64,000 nt of DNA from contig NZ_AUHC01000001.1 in assembly GCF_000422985.1 (NCBI RefSeq), positions 124,001 through 188,000 of the forward strand, given 5' to 3'. The notes beneath the pieces were generated by a model that ran no database searches, was not told where the DNA came from, and was given only the letters and a program-made list of their open reading frames with translations. Source of the DNA: Erythrobacter cryptus DSM 12079 (GTDB lineage: Bacteria; Pseudomonadota; Alphaproteobacteria; Sphingomonadales; Sphingomonadaceae). This document shows, in pieces, positions 1 through 9,787 of the stretch (the stretch's first letter is position 1; each line of letters begins with the position of its first letter). The position numbers were made by a program, and so were the translations under genes.

Positions 1-426
1 GGACAGGCCCATGCCGACAAAGGCAAGCAGCCATACGCCGAAAGGATGGGGCGCAGCGCCAAGCCCCCCGGCGTGTAGCACCGCCCAGATCGGAAAGCCC
101 GCCAGCACCGCAAGGACGCCGCCGGTAAAGCCGATCAGGCTCTGCGCGCGCTTGAGCTCATCGATGGTGCGAAAGCCATAGAGCGGCAGCGCGACAAAGC
201 CGAAGGCGAGCAGCACCGCGAGCAGGATGGCCACCGCCGGATCGAGCGCAAGCGCGGCCCAGTTCCCGGCAAACAGGTTGCCATCACCCTCGTCGAAGGC
301 CCCGGTGATGAGGCCGATCACGCCGCCGACAGCGCCGGCGGTGATGAGATAGGCGAGCTGGCGCCGGGCGCGCTGGCGGCTGCGCACCTCGCCGGGGCCA
401 AGGCCCTCAGGCCTGCGGAGGATCAT
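1..426 (-). CDS. Integral membrane protein of XRE operon (3' end outside window)
   Basis: The reading frame starts at the ATG at 426-424 and runs off the left edge, so only about 142 N-terminal residues are visible. It begins MILRRPEGLG, has a basic stretch (residues 15-22, RSRQRARR), then hydrophobic segments around residues 25-40, 60-80, 95-115 and 130 onward, so it is a multi-pass inner-membrane protein. The start overlaps the stop of the upstream XRE regulator gene as ATGA, implying translational coupling. I do not recognise a family. Its presumed partner is the other membrane protein of the operon (631-1005). The role is unknown; co-expression with a small Cro-like regulator is the main clue. 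Confidence 0.75.
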   Translation of the reverse strand, partial: MILRRPEGLGPGEVRSRQRARRQLAYLITAGAVGGVIGLITGAFDEGDGNLFAGNWAALALDPAVAILLAVLLAFGFVALPLYGFRTIDELKRAQSLIGFTGGVLAVLAGFPIWAVLHAGGLGAAPHPFGVWLLAFVGMGLS

Positions 427-626
427 GGGGTGTCTCCATCATCGATGAAAATGTCTTCAATCCGCAGGCCGAACAGCCGGGCGATGCGGAAGGCGAGGGG
501 GAGGGAGGGATCGTGCTTGCCGGTCTCGATGGCGTTGACCGCCTGGCGCGACACATCGAGCCGGCCGGCGAGTTCCGCCTGGCTCCAGTCGCGTTCGGCG
601 CGCAGGACTTTGAGGCGGTTCTTCAT
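423..626 (-). CDS. Small XRE/Cro-family transcriptional regulator
   Basis: A 67-residue protein that is almost entirely a helix-turn-helix domain: starts MKNRLKVLRAERDWSQAELA, with the recognition helix near VSRQAVNAIETGK and a C-terminal acidic tail (FIDDGDTP). This matches the compact YozG-like XRE regulators often encoded with small membrane proteins. An in-frame ATG exists 42 bases upstream, but the ATG at 626-624 is preferred because it lies 4 bases after the stop of the upstream gene and gives the family's usual N-terminus. It overlaps the next gene by ATGA. By inference it is autoregulatory, binding the dyad array at 1016-1115 in front of the operon. Confidence 0.9.
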   Translation of the reverse strand: MKNRLKVLRAERDWSQAELAGRLDVSRQAVNAIETGKHDPSLPLAFRIARLFGLRIEDIFIDDGDTP

Positions 627-630
627 GCGC

Positions 631-1005
631 TCAACGGTCCCGGATTCGGCGATAGGCGATCGCCACATGAAAGATCAGCGCCATGATCGCGAGCATCACG
701 CTCGGGTCGTAGACATAATCGCGGGTCCACGGCACGATCTGCACAAACAGGGCGAGCCCGGCAAAGGCGAGCGCAAAATTAGCGCCAAATGCAACCTCGG
801 CGCGGAAGACCTCGTCTTGCGAACCGGCAAAGACCGCTCCGATAAGTGTGCCGCAAACAAAGCCTCCCGTAATCGTGGTGAGGAAAGACAGGGCCTCGAA
901 ATGCATGCTCGCCAGCAGCAGCATCGATAAGGGCAGCCCCAGCCACAGGGCGTTATAGGACCAGGTCCGGTCGTCCTGTGTGAAGGCCTTGGGGTTGTAG
1001 GGCAT
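631..1005 (-). CDS. Small multi-pass membrane protein, first gene of XRE operon
   Basis: A 124-residue protein with about four hydrophobic segments (residues near 18-34, 42-60, 70-92 and 101-116), a short charged N-terminus (MPYNPKAFTQDDRTW) and a basic C-terminus (YRRIRDR). It has a strong ribosome binding site, GGAGG six bases before the ATG. It is the first gene after the operator and promoter region at 1016-1115 and is followed after 4 bases by the XRE regulator. No enzymatic motif is visible and I cannot name a family with confidence; proteins of this kind are usually annotated as hypothetical membrane proteins. Membrane location is well supported, the function is unknown. Confidence 0.8.
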   Translation of the reverse strand: MPYNPKAFTQDDRTWSYNALWLGLPLSMLLLASMHFEALSFLTTITGGFVCGTLIGAVFAGSQDEVFRAEVAFGANFALAFAGLALFVQIVPWTRDYVYDPSVMLAIMALIFHVAIAYRRIRDR

Positions 1006-1015
1006 CGGGCACCTC

Positions 1016-1115
1016 CGTCAGGTCAATGCGACTTGGTGTCAGGTTTACATGACTATATGTCGCGATTCGCTGACTATGTCAAGCGCACCTGACATTTTGT
1101 CGCTCCAACGTGACG
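1016..1115. repeat. Tandem array of TGTCR-N8-TGACW dyads, likely XRE operator
   Basis: Four 18-bp inverted-repeat units with exactly 8-bp spacers follow each other: 1037-1054 (TGTCA..TGACT), 1058-1075 (TGTCG..TGACT), 1077-1094 (TGTCA..TGACA) and 1098-1115 (TGTCG..TGACG). A fifth, weaker unit is at 1016-1033 (CGTCA..CGACT). Unit starts are 21, 21, 19 and 21 bp apart, i.e. about two helical turns, so bound dimers would lie on one face of the DNA. The units cover the promoter of the operon encoding the XRE protein. The arms and spacing are seen directly; that the XRE protein binds them is inference. Confidence 0.75.
1052..1082 (-). promoter_or_regulatory. Promoter of the XRE/membrane-protein operon
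   Basis: On the minus strand a perfect -35 hexamer TTGACA (1082-1077) is followed after 19 bp by TATAGT (1057-1052), a good -10. The spacing is long; an alternative -10 with 17-bp spacing (CATATA) is poorer. The start of transcription would fall near 1045, giving a leader of about 40 nt with GGAGG before the ATG at 1005. Both hexamers lie within or between the dyads of the operator array, so a bound regulator would exclude polymerase. Confidence 0.6.
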
Positions 1116-1192
1116 CGGGGGTGGCGCACTCCCCGCCTTGTGCTGCGCTGCATCATTGACGCTTGCCGACCCTTGCGCCATGGCGGGCCGCC

Positions 1193-2158
1193 ATGACTGC
1201 CCTGCCAGCCTTTGCCCCGCCAGCCCGCGATCCAGCGCGTTCGTTCCAGGACATGATCCTGACGCTGCACGATTTCTGGAGCGCTAAGGGCTGCCTCATT
1301 CTCCAGCCCTATGACATGCGCATGGGGGCGGGCACCTTCCACACCGCCACCACGCTGCGCGCGCTTGGTCCGGAAGCCTGGAACGCCGCCTTCGTCCAGC
1401 CCTGCCGCCGCCCGACCGACGGGCGCTATGGCGAAAACCCCAACCGCCTGCAGCACTATTACCAGTATCAGGTGATCCTGAAGCCCTCGCCTCCGGACAT
1501 TCAGGATCTGTATCTGCAAAGCCTCGCCGCGATCGGCATCGATCCGCTGGCGCATGATATCCGCTTTGTCGAGGATGACTGGGAAAGCCCCACGCTCGGC
1601 GCCTGGGGGCTGGGCTGGGAAGTGTGGTGCGACGGGATGGAAGTCACCCAGTTCACTTACTTTCAGCAGATGGGCGGGTTCGATTGCAAGCCGGTCTCGG
1701 GCGAGCTGACCTATGGGCTTGAACGCCTGGCGATGTATCTCCAGGGCGTCGATAACGTCTATGACCTTGTTTTTAGTAGCCCTCCGGCCTCAAGTGGCGA
1801 AGCGGTTGGCCAACAAGGACTCGTCACCTATGGTGACGTGTTCCTCGAGAACGAGCGGCAGATGTCGAAGTGGAACTTCGAGGTCGCCGGTACCGAGGGG
1901 CTGTTCAAGGCCTTCGCCATGGCCGAGACCGAATGCCGCAATGCCCTGGCCGCGGGCGTGCCGATCGCGGCCTATGAACAGGCGGTCGAGGCCAGCCACA
2001 TTTTCAACCTGTTGCAGGCGCGCGGGGTGATCAGCGTGCAGGAACGCGCCAGCTACATGGGCCGGGTGCGCGATCTCGCCCGGGCAAGCTGCGAGGCCTA
2101 TGCCAGCATGATGGCGCCGCAATGGCAGGCGCGCCACCCGGGCTGGAGCCTCGTGTGA
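1193..2158 (+). CDS. glyQ: Glycyl-tRNA synthetase alpha subunit
   Basis: Class II aminoacyl-tRNA synthetase catalytic subunit of the bacterial alpha2beta2 GlyRS, which charges tRNA-Gly. Hallmarks include [18 protein letters not shown] near the N-terminus, the motif 2-like region around [19 protein letters not shown], and [22 protein letters not shown]. The ATG at 1193 is chosen over an in-frame TTG at 1163; an ATG at 1180 is out of frame. At 321 residues it is slightly long: between YDLV and TYGDVF there are about 18 residues ([18 protein letters not shown]) where E. coli has about 9, a loop insertion of unknown effect. The stop overlaps the glyS start as TGATG, so the two subunits are translationally coupled. 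Confidence 0.97.
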   Translation: MTALPAFAPPARDPARSFQDMILTLHDFWSAKGCLILQPYDMRMGAGTFHTATTLRALGPEAWNAAFVQPCRRPTDGRYGENPNRLQHYYQYQVILKPSPPDIQDLYLQSLAAIGIDPLAHDIRFVEDDWESPTLGAWGLGWEVWCDGMEVTQFTYFQQMGGFDCKPVSGELTYGLERLAMYLQGVDNVYDLVFSSPPASSGEAVGQQGLVTYGDVFLENERQMSKWNFEVAGTEGLFKAFAMAETECRNALAAGVPIAAYEQAVEASHIFNLLQARGVISVQERASYMGRVRDLARASCEAYASMMAPQWQARHPGWSLV

Positions 2159-4170
2159 TGGCCGATTTCCTGCTCGAACTCCTGTGCGAGGAAATCCCGG
2201 CGCGGATGCAGGCCGGTGCGCGTGCGGAACTCGAAAGGCTGTTCCGGCGCGCACTCGAGGCTGCCGGCGTTGTGCCCGGCGATCTTGCCGTGTGGTCCAC
2301 CCCGCGGCGGCTGGCGCTGATCGCGCGCGCTCTGCCGCTTGCCACCGAAGCAGTGCGCGAGGAGGCCAAGGGCCCGCCCGAAGGCGCGCCCGATGCCGCG
2401 ATCGAGGGTTTCTGCCGCAAGCAGGGCGTCGCCCGCGACGCGCTCGAGCTGCGCGAGGTCAAGGGCCGCAAGACCTGGTTTGCCGTGATCGATCGGCCGG
2501 GGCTTCCGATCGCTGCGGTGCTGGCAGAAGCGATCCCGGCGATCATCCGCGATTTTTCATGGCCCAAGTCGATGCGCTGGGGGGCAGCATCACTCAAGCC
2601 CGATTCGCTGCGCTGGGTGCGCCCGCTTTCGGGCATCGTGGCCCTGCTCGATGACGAGGTGGTGCCCTGCGAGGTCGGCGGCATTGTCGCCGGGCGCACC
2701 ACGCTGGGCCACCGTTTCCATGCGCCCGGCCCCATCACCATCGCCCGGGTTGGCGATTATCCCGCGGCGCTGCGCGCGGCCCATGTGATCGTTGATCATG
2801 AGGAGCGGCAAAGCCTCATCCGCGAAGGCGCGCGCGCCGCCGCGGCTGCGGCGGGCCTCACGCTCGTCGAGGATGAGGGCCTGGTGGTCGAGAACGCTGG
2901 GCTGACCGAATGGCCGGTGCCGCTGCTCGGGCGTTTCGATCCCGCCTTCCTCGAGGTGCCGGGCGAGGTGATCCAGCTCACCGCGCGGGTGAACCAGAAA
3001 TATTTCGTCTGCGAGCGCCCCGAGGGCGGGCTTGCCGATGCCTTCGTGTGTGTGGCCAATATCGCCGCGCGCGATCCGGCGGTGGTGGTGGACGGCAACC
3101 GCAAGGTGCTCGCCGCGCGGCTTTCGGATGCGCGCTTCTTCTGGGAGCAGGATCAGAAGACCCCGCTTGCCGAACATGCCAGGAAGCTCTCGCGCATTAC
3201 CTTCCACGAGAAGCTCGGCACGCTTGCCGACAAGGTCGAGCGGGTGGCCAAACTGGCGCGTTGGCTGTGCGAGGAGGGGATCGTCAAGGCCGATCCTGAT
3301 CTGGCCGAACAGGCCGCGCGCCTCGCCAAGGCCGATCTCGTCACCGAGATGGTGGGCGAGTTTCCCGAACTTCAGGGCCTGATGGGCGGCTATTATGCGG
3401 CGAAAGAGGGGTTGCCCGCCGAAGTCGCCGCAGCGATCCGCGATCACTACAAGCCGGTCGGCCAGGGTGACGAGGTGCCGACCGCCGCGGTGACGGTGGC
3501 GGTGAGCCTCGCGGACAAGCTCGATACGCTCAAAAGTTTCTTTGCCATCGACGAGAAGCCTACCGGATCGAAGGACCCCTTCGCGCTGCGCCGCGCGGCG
3601 CTGGGCATCATTCGTCTCATCACCGAAAACGGCCTCAGGATGTCGGTGGCCGAAGGCGAGTTGCTCGATTTCTTCGCCGATCGCCTCAAGGTGCAGCAGC
3701 GCGAGGCTGGCGTCCGTCACGATCTGATCGACGCCGTGTTCGCGCTGGGCGGCGAGGACGATCTCGTCCGCCTGCTCGCCCGCGTCCATGCGCTGCAGGA
3801 CTTCATCGCCACCGAGGACGGGGCAAACCTGCTCGCTGGCTACAAGCGCGCCGCCAACATTCTCAAGAAGGAAGGCTTCGAGGCCGAAGGCGCTGAAGCT
3901 GCTGTCGCCTACACCCCCGAACCGGCCGAACAGGCGCTGATCGACGCGCTCGCTGTCGCCACGCCCCGCGCCGAGGCGGCGGTAGCGGCTGAGCGCTTCA
4001 CCGAGGCCATGGCCGCGCTGGCCACCCTGCGCGCGCCCATCGACCGTTTCTTTGATGAGGTGACCGTCAACGATCCCGATGCCAGCAAGCGCGCGGCGCG
4101 GCTTGCCCTGCTCGCCCGTTTCCGCGATGCGGTGCACCGGGTTGCCGATTTCAGCCGCATCGAGGGATGA
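2158..4170 (+). CDS. glyS: Glycyl-tRNA synthetase beta subunit
   Basis: The 670-residue partner of GlyQ, needed for tRNA recognition and full activity of the cytoplasmic alpha2beta2 enzyme. It opens with the typical [18 protein letters not shown], carries the SMRWG and GRTTLGHRFH blocks, the GxYYAAKEGLPAEVAAAIRDHYKP region, SLADKLDTLKSFFAIDEKPTGS with the DPFALRRAALGI motif, and a C-terminal helical anticodon-binding-like region (FFDEVTVNDPD). The ATG at 2158 overlaps the glyQ stop by one base; an upstream in-frame start (2122) would lie inside glyQ and lacks support. The length is normal for the family. Followed after 72 bp by ppdK, a gene order found in many alphaproteobacteria. Confidence 0.97.
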   Translation: MADFLLELLCEEIPARMQAGARAELERLFRRALEAAGVVPGDLAVWSTPRRLALIARALPLATEAVREEAKGPPEGAPDAAIEGFCRKQGVARDALELREVKGRKTWFAVIDRPGLPIAAVLAEAIPAIIRDFSWPKSMRWGAASLKPDSLRWVRPLSGIVALLDDEVVPCEVGGIVAGRTTLGHRFHAPGPITIARVGDYPAALRAAHVIVDHEERQSLIREGARAAAAAAGLTLVEDEGLVVENAGLTEWPVPLLGRFDPAFLEVPGEVIQLTARVNQKYFVCERPEGGLADAFVCVANIAARDPAVVVDGNRKVLAARLSDARFFWEQDQKTPLAEHARKLSRITFHEKLGTLADKVERVAKLARWLCEEGIVKADPDLAEQAARLAKADLVTEMVGEFPELQGLMGGYYAAKEGLPAEVAAAIRDHYKPVGQGDEVPTAAVTVAVSLADKLDTLKSFFAIDEKPTGSKDPFALRRAALGIIRLITENGLRMSVAEGELLDFFADRLKVQQREAGVRHDLIDAVFALGGEDDLVRLLARVHALQDFIATEDGANLLAGYKRAANILKKEGFEAEGAEAAVAYTPEPAEQALIDALAVATPRAEAAVAAERFTEAMAALATLRAPIDRFFDEVTVNDPDASKRAARLALLARFRDAVHRVADFSRIEG

Positions 4171-4242
4171 GTTTCGCGTTTCCCCTGTCCTTCCCCGCCC
4201 ATCGCGCGGGGCCGGGCGCGGGGCAGGACAGGATGAGGTGAA

Positions 4243-6920
<2,678 letters not shown>

Positions 6921-6924
<4 letters not shown>

Positions 6925-7688
6925 GTGCCGGCGCGCGAACGCCGCCCGGTCAGCGTGATGATCTCGAAGGTCTCGCGCACCTTGCCATCGGCCTCGGCCC
7001 GGGCGGCAAAGGCGGCGCGCGCCCGGGCAAACGCGGCGTGGCCAAGCGGCGCGGCCGGGTAGGCAAGGGCATTGCCGAGCCCCTGATCGCGCAGGTCTGC
7101 AACCAGCCGTTCGAGGCTGGCATAGCGCGCCGCCAGCACGTGGCTGTCAACCACCGGATCCTTCCATCCGGCGCGCTGGAGCAGGGCGGGGGCGGCGCGG
7201 GCATCGACCATGGGGTGCAGCCGGGCGGCGGGCCGCTCCGGCTCGGCGGCCAGCATCGCCGCGCGCAGTGTCGCAAGGCTCTGCCCGCCGAGGAAGCTCG
7301 CGATCGCCAGCCCGCCGGGGGCGAGCGCGCGGTTGATCTGGATGAGCGCGCCGGGAAGATCGTTGACGGCATCAAGCTGGCCCACCACGCCGATGAAATC
7401 AAAGGGCCCGCCTTCCAGCGGCTGGGCAGGATCGGCCCGCTCGGCGATCAGCGGCGGCGTGCCCCCTTGCGCAAGATAGGCCGCAAGCGGGGCGGGGTAG
7501 GGGCCGATCACCAGCGCGCGCATGGGCGCAAAGCGCAGGAAGGAGAGGCGCTCGATCATGTCGGCGCCGATCTCCTCGATCAGGAAGCGCGCCGCATCGC
7601 CGCGCTGGCGCTGGCGCGCCGCGGCGCGCGCCAGCCGGGCCTGGCGGCGGCGTTCGGCAAAGATCTGCGGCACGTGCGGCGTGGTCAT
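6921..7688 (-). CDS. BioC/NDUFAF5-like SAM-dependent methyltransferase
   Basis: A 255-residue class I methyltransferase-like protein. It starts MTTPHVPQIFAERRRQARLA, and has IGADMIERLSFLRFAPMRALVIG, a shortened Rossmann motif I, followed by FDFIGVVGQLDAVNDLPGAL and LAPGGLAIASFLGGQSL, the pattern of the BioC and mitochondrial NDUFAF5 (C20orf7) group. Orthologues typically sit next to comF in alphaproteobacteria, as here (divergent, 56 bp apart). Human NDUFAF5 modifies an arginine of a complex I subunit; whether this protein does the same is inference. The classical GxGxG is degenerate (VIGPYPAPL), so SAM methyltransfer may not be its activity. An upstream in-frame start (7724) is less likely. 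Confidence 0.85.
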
Positions 7689-7744
7689 CAAAGCCGCCCT
7701 GCCGCGCTTGCCAGCGCGGCGCAAGCCATGCGAGAGCTTGCGCC

Positions 7745-8485
7745 ATGGCCACGATCGCCGATCTTGCCGAGGCGCTCGCTCCGCTGGTGGACTTCGTCTA
7801 TCCGCCGCGCTGCCCTTGCTGCGGAGAGGCGCTCGCCAGCCAGGTGGGGGTGTGCGCCGCCTGCTGGGCCCTGCTCGATCTGCCCGGCGGCCCGCTCGAG
7901 GAAGGCGGGGAAGGCGTGCCCGTCTATGCCGCCACGCTCTACAACCCGACCGCGCGGCACCTGGTGCTGGCCTTCAAGCACGGCCGGCGCACCGCCCTGG
8001 CGCGGCTGCTCGCGCAGCTGATCGCGGCGCGCCTGCCGCTGGTGCCTCCCGGCGAGGCTCCGCCGCTCCTGATCCCGGTGCCGCTCCATCGCTGGCGCCT
8101 GTGGCAGCGGGGGTTCAACCAGGCGGCGCTGCTGGCGCGCGAGCTGGCGCGGCTCGGCAAGGGCGAGGTGCTGCTAGACGCGCTCGAGCGGCCGCGCCGC
8201 ACCCCGCGCCTTGGCGGGCTGGGACGCGTTGCGCGCGCGGAGGCGCTTGACGGCGCGATCCGGCTCGCGCCGCGCCGGGCGCATCGGGTGGCCGGCCGGG
8301 CGGTGATTCTCGTCGATGACGTGCTCACCAGCGGCGCCACCAGCCGCGCCTGCATCGCCGCGCTGCGCGCGGCAGGCCCGGCGCGCATCGCGGTGGCCTG
8401 TTTTGCCCGGGTCGAGGCGGGGGTGGATGGGGGCTTTTCGCAAAACACAACGCCCGGGGCCATCAAGACCCCGGGCGCGACGTGA
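7745..8485 (+). CDS. comF: ComF-family phosphoribosyltransferase-like protein
   Basis: A 246-residue protein with the ComF layout: an N-terminal zinc ribbon (CPCCGE near residue 21 and CAACW near residue 36), then FKHGRRTALARLLA, the PVPLHRWRLWQRGFNQAALLA block, and a PRPP-binding loop VILVDDVLTSGAT. ComF proteins take part in DNA uptake or processing in competent bacteria, although the biochemical reaction is not settled. No other competence genes are nearby. The last 16 or so residues (from FSQNTT) are encoded by a strong hairpin that looks like a minus-strand terminator, so the C-terminus is probably a poorly conserved read-through extension. Start at ATG 7745, with no clear Shine-Dalgarno sequence. 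Confidence 0.9.
   Translation: MATIADLAEALAPLVDFVYPPRCPCCGEALASQVGVCAACWALLDLPGGPLEEGGEGVPVYAATLYNPTARHLVLAFKHGRRTALARLLAQLIAARLPLVPPGEAPPLLIPVPLHRWRLWQRGFNQAALLARELARLGKGEVLLDALERPRRTPRLGGLGRVARAEALDGAIRLAPRRAHRVAGRAVILVDDVLTSGATSRACIAALRAAGPARIAVACFARVEAGVDGGFSQNTTPGAIKTPGAT
8451..8477 (-). terminator. Perfect 9-bp GC hairpin, intrinsic-terminator-like on minus strand
   Basis: CGCCCGGGG (8451-8459) pairs perfectly with CCCCGGGCG (8469-8477) around a 9-nt loop. Read on the minus strand it is followed by TTGTGTTTTG, a U-rich tail; on the plus strand nothing U-rich follows. It lies inside the last codons of comF. It therefore points to a transcript entering from the right on the minus strand, although no minus-strand gene is annotated there. 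Confidence 0.55.
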
Positions 8486-8680
8486 CGAAACAGAGCCGAT
8501 CCGCCCTTGCCGGGCCTCGGTGGCCACCCCCTAACTTGGCCACCGGGATCGTGTCCCTCATCGTTCGATCAGCGCCGTTGGCACCCCGCTGCCATCTGGC
8601 CGCCGATCACCCCCTGAACCTGGCACCGGGCGGTGCCTGTGTCTGGTGGAGAACCCCTTGCGAAGGTTCTGATGCTCTTG
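8451..8680 (-). ncRNA. Candidate structured non-coding RNA between comF and hisI
   Basis: The region 8486-8822 has no convincing protein gene but is full of local hairpins: a perfect 9-bp stem at 8518-8526/8537-8545 with loop CCCCCTAACT (plus-strand sense); GGCACC-GGGC-GGTGCC at 8622-8637; GAACC/GGTTC at 8651-8669; and a longer arm pairing GATCAGCG with CGCCGATC (about 8570-8608) enclosing TGGCA/TGCCA. Two 23-bp imperfect direct repeats (8525-8547 and 8608-8630) both contain CACCCCCT..TGG..CACCGGG. The terminator-like hairpin at 8451-8477 favours transcription on the minus strand, but the orientation is not certain. I could not match it to tmRNA, RNase P RNA, SRP RNA or 6S RNA. Confidence 0.35.
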
Positions 8681-8822
8681 TTTCACCGACAGCACGATCA
8701 CGAAAGAGAGCTACGAAGCTTCGCGGATTTTTTTGCGCGCGCTGTTGTGAAGCTGCAACAATCCGCGCATGAGCGGTGCTTTAAGGCAGGTGCGCCGCAA
8801 CGAGGAGCCGGGGAGCCGGAAG
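8681..8822. other. Intergenic leader upstream of hisI with T7 tract
   Basis: Contains GCGGATTTTTTTGCGC at about 8722-8737 and an inverted pair TTGT..ACAA around GAAGCTGC at about 8745-8762. An in-frame ATG at 8769 could extend HisI by 18 residues. The A/T tract could be an upstream promoter element for the minus-strand RNA candidate or a feature of the hisI promoter. No -35/-10 pair could be chosen with confidence. Confidence 0.35.
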
Positions 8823-9218
8823 GTGAGCGATCATCCCTTGACCACAGCCGAGCGCGAGCAGGGCAGCGTCTTTGCCCCGAAGTTCGATGCCAACGGGCTG
8901 ATCACCGCGGTCGTCACCGACCATGCCTCGGGCGCAGTGCTGGTGGTGGCGCACATGAACGCCGAGGCGCTGGAGGCAACGCTGGCGAGCGGGCGAGTGC
9001 ATTTCTGGTCGCGCTCGCGCGGCAGGCTGTGGATGAAGGGCGAGACCTCGGGCCATGTGCTGGTGGTCGAATCGATCCTCGTCGATTGCGATCAGGACGC
9101 GCTGGTGATCCGCGCCCGCGCGGCCGGACCGACCTGCCACACGGGTGCGGCAAGCTGCTTCTACCGCGCGCTTGTGCAGCGCGCGGAGGGGCCTGTTCTC
9201 GTAAAGGTCAAAACTTGA
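8823..9218 (+). CDS. hisI: Phosphoribosyl-AMP cyclohydrolase (histidine biosynthesis)
   Basis: Opens the purine ring of phosphoribosyl-AMP, the third step of histidine biosynthesis, in the cytoplasm. The 131-residue form starting at GTG 8823 has the whole HisI domain: AHMNAEALEATLASG, HFWSRSRGRLWMKGETSGH, VDCDQDALVIRA and the metal-binding AAGPTCHTGAASCF with its conserved cysteines. A GGGGAG ribosome site stands about 7 bases before the GTG; the alternative ATG at 8769 would add an unconserved basic leader. No HisE domain is fused and no other his gene is nearby, so the rest of the pathway is elsewhere. Downstream is an unrelated MerR regulator gene after 30 bp. Confidence 0.93.
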   Translation: MSDHPLTTAEREQGSVFAPKFDANGLITAVVTDHASGAVLVVAHMNAEALEATLASGRVHFWSRSRGRLWMKGETSGHVLVVESILVDCDQDALVIRARAAGPTCHTGAASCFYRALVQRAEGPVLVKVKT

Positions 9219-9248
9219 CGCTCACGTAAAGGGAAGGTAAGGGGAGGC

Positions 9249-9728
9249 ATGGCCAGTGCTCCCGCCCAAGACGATACCCCCGGCAAGGCCAGCGCGCCTG
9301 CCGAACCGCTCCACCACGGTGCCCACCTTGATCGGCCCGACAAGCACGCGCGCGAGCAGTTCAGCATTTCCGATCTCACCTCGGAATTCGGCTGCACCGC
9401 CCGGGCGCTGCGCTTTTATGAGGACGAGGGGCTGATCAGCCCGGCGCGGGTGGGGCTGACCCGGGTCTATTCCAAGCGCGACCGCGCCCGGCTGGCCTGG
9501 ATCATGCGCGCCAAGAACGTCGGCTTCTCGCTCAACGAAATCCGCGAGATGATCGATCTTTATGACCTTGGCGATGGCCGAGTCGAGCAGCGTCGTGTCA
9601 CCATCGAGAAATGCCGCGCGCATATCGCCAAGCTCAAGAAGCAGCGCGACGACATCGATTCCTCGATCAAGGAACTCACCGAATTCGTGGCGATGATCGA
9701 GAAGCTGGGGCCTGCGCCCTCGGCCTAG
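9249..9728 (+). CDS. MerR-family transcriptional regulator
   Basis: A 159-residue regulator: an unconserved, probably flexible N-terminal extension of about 37 residues, then the MerR winged helix ([26 protein letters not shown]), the second wing region ([30 protein letters not shown]) and a C-terminal dimerisation coiled coil rich in charged heptads to about residue 150. There are no metal-binding cysteines in the effector region, so it is not a metal sensor. Its position 59 bp before an acyl-CoA dehydrogenase gene fits the LiuR-type MerR proteins that control branched-chain amino acid or fatty acid degradation in proteobacteria; that assignment is by context. The start could also be internal, since GGGGAGG lies only one base before the ATG. 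Confidence 0.9.
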   Translation: MASAPAQDDTPGKASAPAEPLHHGAHLDRPDKHAREQFSISDLTSEFGCTARALRFYEDEGLISPARVGLTRVYSKRDRARLAWIMRAKNVGFSLNEIREMIDLYDLGDGRVEQRRVTIEKCRAHIAKLKKQRDDIDSSIKELTEFVAMIEKLGPAPSA

Positions 9729-9787
9729 TCCATCGCTGCATCTTCGCCTGCCAAGCATTTCAGCCTGTTCATTCAAGGGAACGAACC

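Noticed and set aside
1163..1192. TTG start for glyQ at 1163 and an ATG at 1180.
   Set aside because: The TTG adds an unconserved leader; the ATG at 1180 is in another frame. The family N-terminus fits the ATG at 1193.
8640..8680. GGGGTTCTCCACCA on the minus strand, resembling the 3' end of a permuted tmRNA acceptor piece.
   Set aside because: GGTTCT pairs with AGAACC immediately beside it, the T-loop consensus is lacking, and no tag-peptide sequence or partner piece is present.
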